Source of the DNA: an uncultured Lachnospiraceae bacterium
GTDB taxonomy: Bacteria > Bacillota > Clostridia > Lachnospirales > Lachnospiraceae
Direction: 5' to 3'
Assembly: GCA_946403625.1 (NCBI GenBank)
Contig: CAMJAP010000025.1
Coordinates: forward strand, 1-32,248
DNA length: 32,248 nt
Shown: positions 1-7,826 of the stretch, in pieces
Layout: each line of letters begins with the position of its first letter
Numbering within the stretch: position 1 is the first letter of the stretch
Program-made: the position numbers and the translations under genes
Notes under the pieces: model-generated
What the model was told of the DNA's origin: nothing
The model's input: the letters and a program-made list of their open reading frames with translations, nothing else
Databases searched by the model: none

Positions 1-6
1 GGTCTA

Positions 7-95
7 CGGAGTTGGAGGGATTTGAACCCTCGCGCCGCTTGCGCGACCTGCCGCATTTCGAGTGCGGTCCCTTCGGCCAGCTTGGGTACAACTCC
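7..95 (-). tRNA. tRNA-Ser(CGA)
   Basis: Read on the minus strand, a 7-bp acceptor stem (GGAGTTG with CAACTCC), an anticodon stem CCGCA/TGCGG around a loop with anticodon CGA, a long variable arm and a T-arm GAGGG-TTCAAAT-CCCTC give a class II tRNA. The long variable arm and the G discriminator fit serine. CCA is not encoded; TAG follows the discriminator. A consensus promoter lies just upstream. Confidence 0.95.
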
Positions 96-107
96 GAACG
101 AACCATA

Positions 108-136
108 ATTATACGGGAAATCCGCACGAGTGTCAA
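108..136 (-). promoter_or_regulatory. Consensus housekeeping promoter of tRNA-Ser
   Basis: On the minus strand TTGACA (131-136) and TATAAT (108-113) are separated by exactly 17 bases and end about 12 bases before the tRNA. The -35 box overlaps the stop codon of the upstream permease gene (133-135), so the promoter is partly embedded in that gene. Confidence 0.85.
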
Positions 137-2127
137 GCATCCATCCGAATCGTTTCGATCAGGCTCTGCCCTTTCATCTTCGTGATCTCGATGCGGGTGA
201 TCAAAAGCACCACCGCAAATGCGATCCCCAAACCGCACACGGCAGCCACTCCCGGCAGATGATAGCGCACCGGTACCGCCTGACGGATCGCCAGATTGAT
301 GAGCCACGGGATCAGGATTCCGAATGCCGTACCTTTGATCGCTGCTTTTGCCGTACACAATGCACTCTCGCTGTACAGCATCTTTTGCAGTTTCCCGTTC
401 GTCATTCCCACACTCTTTAATACCGCAAATTCTCTGCTTCTGCCGCGGATTCCGGCGATGATCGTGCTCAAGAAACCTGCCGCTCCCATCAGCGTCAGGA
501 GCGCCACAAAGCTGTACATGATCACCTCCGCCAGAACCAGCATCACATTCAGGGCCATCACCATCGTATCCTCCCGACTGATCCGGACGGAATAGCCCAC
601 CTCGTCATAGGAATCCGTTCCGGTATTCGGAAAATAGGAATCCAGCAGGCTTTGCGCATAGGCCACATAGCCCTCTTCCTCCGCGCCCGGCTCCGCATAC
701 CAGTCAAAATATCTGGCCTCGGCGCCCGGTGTGATCAGCATGACCGTTGTCCGGTTCGGTGCATCAAAAAGCCATTCCTCCGTATCCCCGCGGTCCAGAA
801 AACCATCCACAGAGATCGTACTGCTCTCCCCCTGCGGTGTCACCAGGCTCAGCTCCGTTAAAGACTCCGTAAATACCGGGATCTCCTTTCGGATGCCCTG
901 ATCATTATAGACATAGGTATTGATCAGGATGTTCCCGCCGTATGCCGTGCCGCTGGCCTCGCAAAGTTCCCGGTACAGATCTTCCGTCACGGAAACCATA
1001 TCAAAACTCATTTCCCCATATTCATTGAGCGCATCGCTCTGCGCCTTCATCTCCTCTGAAAACTGCGCCTCGTCTGCCTTTGCAAAATAACTTTCCCGGT
1101 TGCTGCCGATCCCCCATACCGTAAAATCACCATACGCATTCAGCTGCTCATTGATCGCATTGTAGGTTTCCGCGTCGATCGGATGCAGGACCACATCCGC
1201 ACGCCTTCCCGTTTCGGCATCCACACCTTCGTCTCTTAAGGACACGTAATCGACCACCAGCCGGTTGTGCCCGGATTGCATCAGTTTGCGCAGATCCCCA
1301 AACTGCGCCGACAGTCCGGCGGTGACCAGCAAAAGACAAATGCCTGCGGAAAATGCCCGGATCGCCGGTTCAAACGACCGCCGGTTTCGATTGACATTCC
1401 TGGCTCCCAGCTCGCCTTCCAGCCCCCAGAGTTTCTTCCAGAGTTTATTACCGCTCACCTCTTTGACGGTTTCCTTTGCTGCGGTTCCGAACTTCACGCA
1501 TTCCACCGCCGGGATCCCGCTCATCTGCGTTGCCGGTTTGGATGCGGAAAGCAGCACGATGATCAGCGTAAACATGGCTGCTGCCGGATATACAAAACTG
1601 CCCACAATAAAGGACAGCTGCAGGTCAAAACTCTGCATCACGATGCTTCTGGTGATCTCGGCCAGTCGGTCGATGTAGTGCCCCGCAACCGCAACACCGG
1701 CATATCCCAATGCCGTTCCCGCCAGCAATCCCGCCGGAATGCCGATCACACTTACGATCAGCCCTTCGCTGATCACGGTCCTTCGGATCTGGTCTGTCGT
1801 ACCCCCGATACATCTTAAGATGCCCAGCTCCTTTACCCGCTCACTTGCTGAAGCCTGAAAAATATTGGAGATCACCGTAACTGCCATAAAGGCGATCAGA
1901 AACGTAAGAACGAAGGCCGGAAAGAATACCATCAGACGATAGGCACCGGCATACTCTGCAAAACTATCCCCCAGTGCCGTCTGCAGCATGGTAAGCACGC
2001 TGCTCGCAAAACTTAAAACTGCCGTGAGCAGCGCCGCGGACAATGCGATCGCCGTGACGGTTCCGGCCGTGCGTTTCCGGTTCCTTTGGATCTGCCGAAA
2101 CGCCAACTTGGCTGTAATATTTCTCAT
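133..2127 (-). CDS. ABC transporter permease, FtsX/MacB-like
   Basis: 664-residue membrane subunit of an ABC transporter. Seen: an N-terminal membrane helix (about 22-45), a first FtsX-type domain with three helices (about 66-200) containing the typical ERVKELGILRCIGGT segment, another helix (about 258-276), a large extracellular domain (about 277-520), and a second FtsX domain (about 525-660) with SREFAVLKSVGMT. This eight-helix plan with one large outside domain is that of peptide-export, lipoprotein-release or peptide-detoxification permeases. Its start overlaps the stop of the ATPase gene by 4 bases, so the two are translationally coupled. Upstream lies a two-component system, which suggests a cell-envelope or antimicrobial-peptide response unit (inference). 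The substrate is unknown. Confidence 0.9.
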   Translation of the reverse strand: MRNITAKLAFRQIQRNRKRTAGTVTAIALSAALLTAVLSFASSVLTMLQTALGDSFAEYAGAYRLMVFFPAFVLTFLIAFMAVTVISNIFQASASERVKELGILRCIGGTTDQIRRTVISEGLIVSVIGIPAGLLAGTALGYAGVAVAGHYIDRLAEITRSIVMQSFDLQLSFIVGSFVYPAAAMFTLIIVLLSASKPATQMSGIPAVECVKFGTAAKETVKEVSGNKLWKKLWGLEGELGARNVNRNRRSFEPAIRAFSAGICLLLVTAGLSAQFGDLRKLMQSGHNRLVVDYVSLRDEGVDAETGRRADVVLHPIDAETYNAINEQLNAYGDFTVWGIGSNRESYFAKADEAQFSEEMKAQSDALNEYGEMSFDMVSVTEDLYRELCEASGTAYGGNILINTYVYNDQGIRKEIPVFTESLTELSLVTPQGESSTISVDGFLDRGDTEEWLFDAPNRTTVMLITPGAEARYFDWYAEPGAEEEGYVAYAQSLLDSYFPNTGTDSYDEVGYSVRISREDTMVMALNVMLVLAEVIMYSFVALLTLMGAAGFLSTIIAGIRGRSREFAVLKSVGMTNGKLQKMLYSESALCTAKAAIKGTAFGILIPWLINLAIRQAVPVRYHLPGVAAVCGLGIAFAVVLLITRIEITKMKGQSLIETIRMDA

Positions 2128-2804
2128 CGAACCACCTCATCTCTGACGATCCTGCCGTCCTTCATCGTCAGGATCCGATCCGCCTGCCGTGCCACTTTGT
2201 CATCGTGGGTGATGAGCAGGATGGTCTGGTCAAATTTGCGGTTTGAATACTTCAAAAGATCCATGATCTCCTCTCCCGTTTTGCTGTCCAGATTTCCGGT
2301 CGGCTCATCCGCCAGGATAAATGCCGGTTCGTTGATCAAAGCCCGCCCGATCGATACCCGCTGCTGCTGTCCGCCGGACATTTCTCCGGGCAGATGCCTG
2401 GTCCGCTGCGAAAGCCCCAATGCATCCACGATACCGTTTAACTTTTCGCGATCCTCTTTTCTTCCGTCCAGCAGCCACGGTAACATGATATTTTCCTCCG
2501 TGGTCAGCGTCGGGATCAGGTTGTAAAACTGATAGATCATTCCGATCTTTCTCCGGCGCAGAACCGCCAGTTCATCTTCGTCCATTCCGGTGATCTCCTG
2601 CCCCTCGATCCGCACAGACCCGGATGTCGGATGATCGATTCCTCCGATCTGATTGATCAGTGTCGATTTGCCGGAGCCGGATGCGCCGACGATTGCTACA
2701 AATTCGCCCTTTTCCACGCGGAAAGTGACCGACTTTAAGGCTTCCACCTTTGTCTCACCCTCCCCGTAGATCTTGGTCAGATCATATACTTCCAAAACTG
2801 CCAT
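2124..2804 (-). CDS. ABC transporter ATP-binding protein
   Basis: 226-residue nucleotide-binding subunit paired with the FtsX-type permease. Walker A GASGSGKST, Q-loop region, signature SGGQQQR, Walker B ILADEPTGNLD and the switch histidine in LLITHD are all present, as in the LolD/MacB/BceA group. An in-frame ATG lies 18 bases further upstream (2822), but the ATG at 2804 is preceded by AGAGGGG at correct distance and starts the usual family N-terminus (MAVLEVYDLTKIYG), so it is preferred. The stop overlaps the permease start (ATGA). A palindrome with a U-rich tail separates this gene from the kinase gene upstream, so the transporter may be transcribed partly separately. Confidence 0.93.
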   Translation of the reverse strand: MAVLEVYDLTKIYGEGETKVEALKSVTFRVEKGEFVAIVGASGSGKSTLINQIGGIDHPTSGSVRIEGQEITGMDEDELAVLRRRKIGMIYQFYNLIPTLTTEENIMLPWLLDGRKEDREKLNGIVDALGLSQRTRHLPGEMSGGQQQRVSIGRALINEPAFILADEPTGNLDSKTGEEIMDLLKYSNRKFDQTILLITHDDKVARQADRILTMKDGRIVRDEVVR

Positions 2805-2822
2805 GTTTTCCCCTCTTTTCAT

Positions 2823-2865
2823 AAAGAAATGTCATTGGAACGAAGTGGTTCCGTACCAATGACAT
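2823..2865 (-). terminator. Palindromic repeat, likely terminator or attenuator after the kinase gene
   Basis: Arms ATGTCATTGG (2829-2838) and CCAATGACAT (2856-2865) are perfect complements, with an alternative inner GGAAC/GTTCC pairing. On the minus strand the stem is followed by a T-rich run (ATTTCTTTAT). The same TGTCAT...GGAAC...ATGACA design recurs after clpX (26648-26677), so it may be a dispersed repeat used as a terminator. Confidence 0.6.
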
Positions 2866-2875
2866 CTTCTGCTGC

Positions 2876-4930
2876 TTACTCTGTCACTTTTAATTTTAAT
2901 ACTGCCTTGAACATATCGCCGTCTACGGTGATGTGCAGGTCGCCGCCCATCAGCTCCATCAGACTCTTTGCAATGGACAGGCCCAGACCGGATCCTTCCG
3001 TATTGCGGGATGCATCGCCGCGAACAAATCGTTCCATCAGTTCTTCACCGGAGACGCCCAACTCTGCCTTGGAGATATTGGAGATGCTGAAAGTCGCCGT
3101 ATCACCTTCTTCTGCCACCTCCATATATACGCGGGTTCCGGGCATTGCATACTTCAGCGTATTCACAAACAGGTTATCCAAAACGCGCCACAACAGATTG
3201 CTGTCCGCCGAAACCATAATGTCGTTCTTTTTTTCCTTTAAGATCAGCGTCAGTCGCGCTGCATCCAGTTTGTCCTGAAATTCGCCGCTCACCTGTCCCA
3301 CCAGGGTGTTGAGATTCACTTCAGCCAGGTCCACTTCCACAGCCCCGGAGGATGCCTTGGATGCATCGATCAGGTCCTGGATCAGCTTTTTCAGCCGATC
3401 CGACTGGTGTGCCAAAATGCCCAGATACTCCGTCTTTTCCTCTTCCGATGCATCGCTCTGCGACAGCAGATCCACATAATTGATGATGGAGGTGAGCGGT
3501 GTCTTGATATCGTGCGATACATTGGTGATCAGCTGCGTCTTTAAACGCTCACTCTTCATGCGCTCTTCTACCGCAACCTGAATGCTCTCGCCCACATTGT
3601 TCAGATTTCTCGCAAAGAAGCGGAAATCCGGTGCCAGAAACTTTTCATCCACCGGATGCTCCAGATCACCGGCTGCGATCCTTGCCGCACCGTCCCGCAG
3701 CTTTCCGTAACCCCAGAACAGATAAACGAGCAGTGCAAGACAGCCGATCCGTCCGATCAAAAACAGTGCCGCAAATTCCATACCGCAATCCTGGATCAAT
3801 GCTGCTTCGATCAGGCTGATCACAGCGATCACCGGTACCGCGATCCCCAGTCGTACTGCCAGCGGCAGATGTTCGTATGCCCAGTTACCGATCGGCAAAA
3901 GCCGGTTCTTCATCCATCGCAGGATATAATATACCAGTGTGGTCTTCCAAACCGTTTTGGACTTGATCCGCACAATGAAAGTGGACAGAAATGCCAGTCC
4001 AAGCAATCCCAGTGCGAAAACCACTGCCATAAAGATCAGTGAATATTCCGGGAAGGTAAACCACGCCATTGCATCGTCACTTAAGTAAAACTCTGACAGA
4101 AATGCCGGGGTAAGTACTGCAAGTGTGATCGGTGCAAGCCAGAACAGCATCGGAATACGATCCAAAAATCCGAGATGTACTTCGTTCTCACCATTGCGAT
4201 AGCCGGCGCTGCAGCAGCACTGTACAAAGGACAGGATGCACAGGATCAGCGGTATTACTAACAGCATGCTATTCATATCCGCCTGATTCATTGCCAGCAC
4301 AAACTCGATCTGCTTATCTTCCAATCCGGAAACGCCGTCTTTGTGCTGGAACAGGATCGTCAGGAAATGTGCCTGTCCAAAGGGAAGCTCCTCTGCCGGC
4401 CATCTGCCGTAACTGTTCATCCAGAGCGGCGTCACCAGCCCGCTATACGGATCGTGGCTGCCGGTATAATACTGACGAAATGCCTGTACCTGCAGGTATT
4501 CGGTGTAAGTGGTAAATCCTTCGGTGCGATACAGATAGTTCGGCTGTGTCAGGAAGCCATCCTCACGATCGGCTACAACCACCGCAAAATCCACTGCTTT
4601 TTCCTGCTCGGCAAATGCTTCGGCTGCCTTGATCCACTTCTCCTGTACCTGCTCATAGGTCAGCTCGGTTTCTTTGCCGGTTTCGTGATCATATTCCGTT
4701 ACCGGACTTAAGGATAATTCTTCCAGCAGATCGGCCATCCGGTATTCATCCGCAAGCTGCTCCGCACGTGCCAGCGTCCCTTCCGTTCCCAGATCGTGAT
4801 AGCCGCCTTTATAGACCAAAAACAACATTACCGCAGAATACATCAGATAGGCTGCACTCGCTGCACAAACCAGCATACAGAGCAGATGTACCCATCTGTG
4901 GTGCGTTAATTTATCATATTTCTCTTTCAT
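2876..4930 (-). CDS. Sensor histidine kinase, multi-pass membrane
   Basis: 684-residue two-component kinase. Seen in order: one N-terminal membrane helix, an extracellular region of roughly 170 residues, about five further membrane helices, a HAMP-like linker, the dimerisation domain with H-box NVSHDIKTPLTSI (His near residue 471), N-box NLFVNTLKYA and G-box GSGLGLSIAKS near residue 647. The multi-helix input region resembles a permease-like or stimulus-sensing membrane domain and is not the short BceS type. A TTG 15 bases upstream extends the frame, but ATG at 4930 has GGAGG six bases before it and is the better start. It follows the response regulator by about 25 bases in one operon. The signal is unknown. 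Confidence 0.92.
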   Translation of the reverse strand: MKEKYDKLTHHRWVHLLCMLVCAASAAYLMYSAVMLFLVYKGGYHDLGTEGTLARAEQLADEYRMADLLEELSLSPVTEYDHETGKETELTYEQVQEKWIKAAEAFAEQEKAVDFAVVVADREDGFLTQPNYLYRTEGFTTYTEYLQVQAFRQYYTGSHDPYSGLVTPLWMNSYGRWPAEELPFGQAHFLTILFQHKDGVSGLEDKQIEFVLAMNQADMNSMLLVIPLILCILSFVQCCCSAGYRNGENEVHLGFLDRIPMLFWLAPITLAVLTPAFLSEFYLSDDAMAWFTFPEYSLIFMAVVFALGLLGLAFLSTFIVRIKSKTVWKTTLVYYILRWMKNRLLPIGNWAYEHLPLAVRLGIAVPVIAVISLIEAALIQDCGMEFAALFLIGRIGCLALLVYLFWGYGKLRDGAARIAAGDLEHPVDEKFLAPDFRFFARNLNNVGESIQVAVEERMKSERLKTQLITNVSHDIKTPLTSIINYVDLLSQSDASEEEKTEYLGILAHQSDRLKKLIQDLIDASKASSGAVEVDLAEVNLNTLVGQVSGEFQDKLDAARLTLILKEKKNDIMVSADSNLLWRVLDNLFVNTLKYAMPGTRVYMEVAEEGDTATFSISNISKAELGVSGEELMERFVRGDASRNTEGSGLGLSIAKSLMELMGGDLHITVDGDMFKAVLKLKVTE

Positions 4931-4955
4931 CGTTTCCTCCAACAAATTCCTTTTC

Positions 4956-5654
4956 TCAACCGGAGGTTTTCTCCAGTTTGTAGCCCCGGCCCCAGACGAC
5001 TTTCAGATAGCGTGGCTTTGCTGCATCGATCTCGATCTTTTCCCGCAAGCGCCGGATGTGTACGGCAACCGTATTTTCCGTACCGTACGGATCACCGCCC
5101 CAGACTTTCGTATAGATCTCATTGGGTGAAAATACACGCCCCGGCTCCTGCATCAGAAGCTTTAAGATCCCGTACTCCGTCTTGGTCAGGCTGACCGGTT
5201 CCCCATCCACTGTCACTTCCTTGGCCGGATCGTTGATGCGGATGCCGCCGATGACCAGCTCATCATTGGACACCGTCACACTTCCCAGCATCGTGTAGCG
5301 CCGGATGGAAGATCGTACTCTGGCAGTCAGTTCTGCCGGCAGAAAGGGTTTGGTGATGTAATCATCTGCCCCGAGATTCAGCCCCAGGATCTTGTCCGCA
5401 TCTTCCGACTTGGCCGTCAGAAAGATCACGGGTACATTGGAAAACTTTCGGATCTCCGTCAACGCTTCGATTCCGTCCACCTCCGGCATCATAATGTCCA
5501 GAAGGATCAGGCAGATGCCCGGATCGTCCTGCATCAGGCGGATCGCTTCCCTGCCGTTGTATGCCTTGTAAATCTCATAACCTTCGGCCTTCAGATAGAT
5601 CTCCAATGCACGCACAATATCTTTTTCGTCGTCACAGACCAATATTTTATTCAT
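4956..5654 (-). CDS. Response regulator, OmpR/PhoB family
   Basis: 232 residues. Receiver domain with acidic pair DD (8-9), phosphoacceptor Asp53 in LLDIMMPEVDG, Thr80 and Lys82, then a winged-helix DNA-binding domain (about 131-230) with the family motif GTENTVAVHIRRLREKIE. The start ATG is preceded by AAAGGAGAACG. It is the first gene of the regulator-kinase pair, and an ABC transporter follows. Two direct repeats upstream of its -10 box suggest autoregulation. The target genes are not shown by sequence, though the adjacent transporter is the obvious candidate. Confidence 0.95.
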   Translation of the reverse strand: MNKILVCDDEKDIVRALEIYLKAEGYEIYKAYNGREAIRLMQDDPGICLILLDIMMPEVDGIEALTEIRKFSNVPVIFLTAKSEDADKILGLNLGADDYITKPFLPAELTARVRSSIRRYTMLGSVTVSNDELVIGGIRINDPAKEVTVDGEPVSLTKTEYGILKLLMQEPGRVFSPNEIYTKVWGGDPYGTENTVAVHIRRLREKIEIDAAKPRYLKVVWGRGYKLEKTSG

Positions 5655-5699
5655 TAAAACGTTCTCCTTTTAAAAGGTATTTCCTGAGCTCTGAAACGT

Positions 5700-5743
5700 A
5701 TTATAGAGCAAATAATATGAAGAAAAAAGATGACAAAAGATGA
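5700..5743 (-). promoter_or_regulatory. Response-regulator promoter with direct repeats
   Basis: A TATAAT box (5700-5705, minus strand) lies upstream of the regulator gene; no good -35 box is seen at 17 bases. Instead two copies of AAAAGATGA (plus-strand reading, 5725-5733 and 5735-5743) repeat with a 10-bp period, the spacing typical of OmpR-family tandem sites. A weak -35 with upstream tandem sites fits an activated promoter (inference). Confidence 0.45.
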
Positions 5744-5764
5744 AGATTTTATTACGAAATGACA

Positions 5765-5794
5765 ATAAAAAAGGATGAGATTTTACCCTCATCC
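5765..5794 (-). terminator. Rho-independent terminator of glmS
   Basis: On the minus strand GGATGAG (5788-5794) pairs with CTCATCC (5773-5779) and is followed by TTTTTTATT. It lies about 40 bases after the glmS stop, and its upstream arm belongs to the dispersed repeat described at 5787-5832. Confidence 0.75.
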
Positions 5795-5832
5795 GCCCTT
5801 CGGGCACCTTCCCCCTGAAAGGGGGAAGGCTT
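5787..5832. repeat. Dispersed palindromic repeat, CCTCATCC...CCTTCCCC family, copy 1
   Basis: CCTCATCCGCCC-loop-GGGC is followed by ACCTTCCCCC-loop-GGGGGAAGGC. The same two-part layout is present at 16138-16233 and a degenerate piece at 28288-28308. The second hairpin is followed by CTTTTTT on the plus strand, so it could also terminate plus-strand transcripts. Confidence 0.75.
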
Positions 5833-5834
5833 TT

Positions 5835-7706
5835 TTACTCTACCGTAACACTCTTTGCCAGATTTCGGGGTTTGTCTACATCCAGGCCCTTGCTGACGCT
5901 GGTATAGTAGCCGAGCAGCTGCAGCGGGATGATCGCCAGGCTGCCTGCAAACAGCGGATCCACCTTCGGTACATAGACCGCAAAGTCTACGTGATCTTCC
6001 ACTTCGTAGCGTCCGAATACTGTGATGCCCATCAGATAAGCTCCTCTGGCCTTACATTCCACCATATTGGAAACCGTCTTTTCGTACAGATCTTCCTGTG
6101 TGAGCACACCGATCACCAGCGTGCCGTTCTCCAGCAGGGAAATGGTGCCGTGCTTCAATTCGCCGGCCGCATACGCCTCGGAATGGATATAGCTGATCTC
6201 CTTCATCTTAAGGGATGCTTCCAGAGAGATCGCATAGTCCAGACCACGCCCGATGAAGAAGATATCCTTCGCTCCGGCAAACTTGGCCGCAAACCACTGG
6301 ATACGCTCCTTATCTTCCAAAACGCGTTCTGTCTTGGATGGGATAGACAACAGTTCCTTGATATAGTAATCGTACTTCTCTTCCATATCACCGGTGCCGC
6401 GGATCTTCGCAAACTCCAGCGCCAGCATAAAGCCGCACAGCAGCTGACAGCTGTATGCTTTGGTCGTTGCTACCGAGATCTCCGGTCCTGCCAGCGTGTA
6501 CATGACACTGTCTGCCTCTCTCGCGATGGAACTGCCCACCACATTTACGATTGCCAGCGTCTTGACACCTTTTTCCTTTGCCATACGCAGTGCCGCCAGG
6601 GTGTCTGCCGTCTCTCCGGACTGGGAGATCAGGATCACCAGGCTGTCCTGCCGCAGCGTCATCTTGCGGTAACGGAACTCCGATGCCAGCTCGCATCTTA
6701 CCTGCAGATCCGTCAGAGACTCGATCACATACTGCACTTCCATACCCACATGCCATGCCGAACCACAGGCTACGATGTATACCTGTCTGAGCCCTTTGAT
6801 CTCCTCATCGGTAAGTCCCACTTCCGAAAGATCGATCTTCTCGTCTTTGATATATTTACGCAGCGTTGCTTCCATCACCTTCGGCTGCTCGTGGATCTCT
6901 TTCATCATGAAATGCTCAAAGCCGCCCTTTTCCGCTGCTTCTGCATCCCACTGGATCTCGGTGATCTCCTTCTGGATCTCGTCACCGTCCAGGTTGTAGA
7001 ATGCTACCTTTCCGGCGCTGATCCGGGCCATCTCCAGGTTGCCGATATAGTATACTTTTCTGGTATGATTCAGGATCGCCGGGACATCGGAAGCGATAAA
7101 GCTTTCCTCTTCCGTAGTACCGATAATCATCGGACTTTCCTTACGAGCTACAAAGATCTCACCCGGATAATCCTTAAACATTACCTCCAGCGCATAGGAA
7201 CCACGCACACGAACCAGTGTCTTAGCCAGCGCATCCAGCGGACCTACTTTGTATTTCTTATAGTAGTAATCCACCAGCTTGATCAGCACCTCGGTATCCG
7301 TCTGGGAATAGAAATGATATCCGTGGCGCTCCAGTTTCGCCTTCAATTCCTGGAAGTTCTCAATAATGCCATTGTGTACACCCACCACTTCGGACTCCAC
7401 CACACCGGATCCGGATCCGGTACAGTTGCCGCTCACATGCGGGTGTGCATTGGTACGGCTGGGCGCGCCATGAGTCGCCCAACGGGTATGCCCGATACCG
7501 CAATTGCCTTCCGGTACGCGTCCGTCATCCGTCATTTCCATCAGATTCTTCAGTTTCCCCGTTGCCTTGAGTACAACCGCCGGCTTTTCGCCATCCCGTA
7601 CTGCCAGACCTGCGGAGTCATAACCACGATATTCCAGTTTGGAAAGTCCCTCCAGCAGGATCGGTGTAGCTGCCTTATTTCCAACATAACCAACGATACC
7701 GCACAT
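5835..7706 (-). CDS. glmS: Glutamine-fructose-6-phosphate aminotransferase (isomerising)
   Basis: 623 residues; makes glucosamine-6-phosphate from fructose-6-phosphate and glutamine, the entry step to UDP-GlcNAc. N-terminal class II glutaminase with catalytic Cys2 (MCGIVGYVG), conserved GHTRWATHG and HPH, then two SIS sugar-isomerase domains (VACGSAWH and GRGLDYAISLEASLKMKEISY regions) and the conserved C-terminus DKPRNLAKSVTVE. Slightly longer than the usual 600-610. SD GAGAGGAG precedes the ATG. A strong promoter lies about 75-100 bases upstream and a terminator follows, so it is monocistronic. glmM and a GlmU-like gene of the same pathway lie 22 kb away. No glmS ribozyme fits in the leader. 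Confidence 0.97.
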   Translation of the reverse strand: MCGIVGYVGNKAATPILLEGLSKLEYRGYDSAGLAVRDGEKPAVVLKATGKLKNLMEMTDDGRVPEGNCGIGHTRWATHGAPSRTNAHPHVSGNCTGSGSGVVESEVVGVHNGIIENFQELKAKLERHGYHFYSQTDTEVLIKLVDYYYKKYKVGPLDALAKTLVRVRGSYALEVMFKDYPGEIFVARKESPMIIGTTEEESFIASDVPAILNHTRKVYYIGNLEMARISAGKVAFYNLDGDEIQKEITEIQWDAEAAEKGGFEHFMMKEIHEQPKVMEATLRKYIKDEKIDLSEVGLTDEEIKGLRQVYIVACGSAWHVGMEVQYVIESLTDLQVRCELASEFRYRKMTLRQDSLVILISQSGETADTLAALRMAKEKGVKTLAIVNVVGSSIAREADSVMYTLAGPEISVATTKAYSCQLLCGFMLALEFAKIRGTGDMEEKYDYYIKELLSIPSKTERVLEDKERIQWFAAKFAGAKDIFFIGRGLDYAISLEASLKMKEISYIHSEAYAAGELKHGTISLLENGTLVIGVLTQEDLYEKTVSNMVECKARGAYLMGITVFGRYEVEDHVDFAVYVPKVDPLFAGSLAIIPLQLLGYYTSVSKGLDVDKPRNLAKSVTVE

Positions 7707-7742
7707 ACGCTTTTTCTCCTCTCAGTTGCCTTTTTCAGAAAA

Positions 7743-7780
7743 GGACAAAGACATGCCCTATAACCGGTATGCCTTTGTCC
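7743..7780. promoter_or_regulatory. Palindrome over the glmS transcription start
   Basis: GGACAAAG (7743-7750) and CTTTGTCC (7773-7780) are perfect complements, with further partial pairing inside (CATGCC/GGTATG). It sits directly downstream of the -10 of the glmS promoter, covering the predicted start, and is followed on the minus strand by CCTTTTCTG. It could end transcripts of the MFS gene, act as an operator, or both. Confidence 0.5.
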
Positions 7781-7809
7781 ATATTAAATTACTGTTTTTA
7801 ATCTGTCAA
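7781..7809 (-). promoter_or_regulatory. Promoter of glmS
   Basis: TTGACA (7804-7809) and TAATAT (7781-7786) on the minus strand with a 17-base spacer. The predicted transcript starts near 7774, giving a leader of about 65-70 bases. Confidence 0.75.
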
Positions 7810-7826
7810 CTCTTGCAAAAGACTTA

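Noticed and set aside
5775-7763. 662-codon open frame on the plus strand opposite glmS, and similar long frames opposite the helicase (12084-13898) and the surface protein (22387-24507)
   Set aside because: They are antisense shadows produced by codon usage; they lack ribosome sites and recognisable domains, while the minus-strand genes are certain.
7707-7826. glmS ribozyme
   Set aside because: No ribozyme core sequence is visible and the leader is too short.
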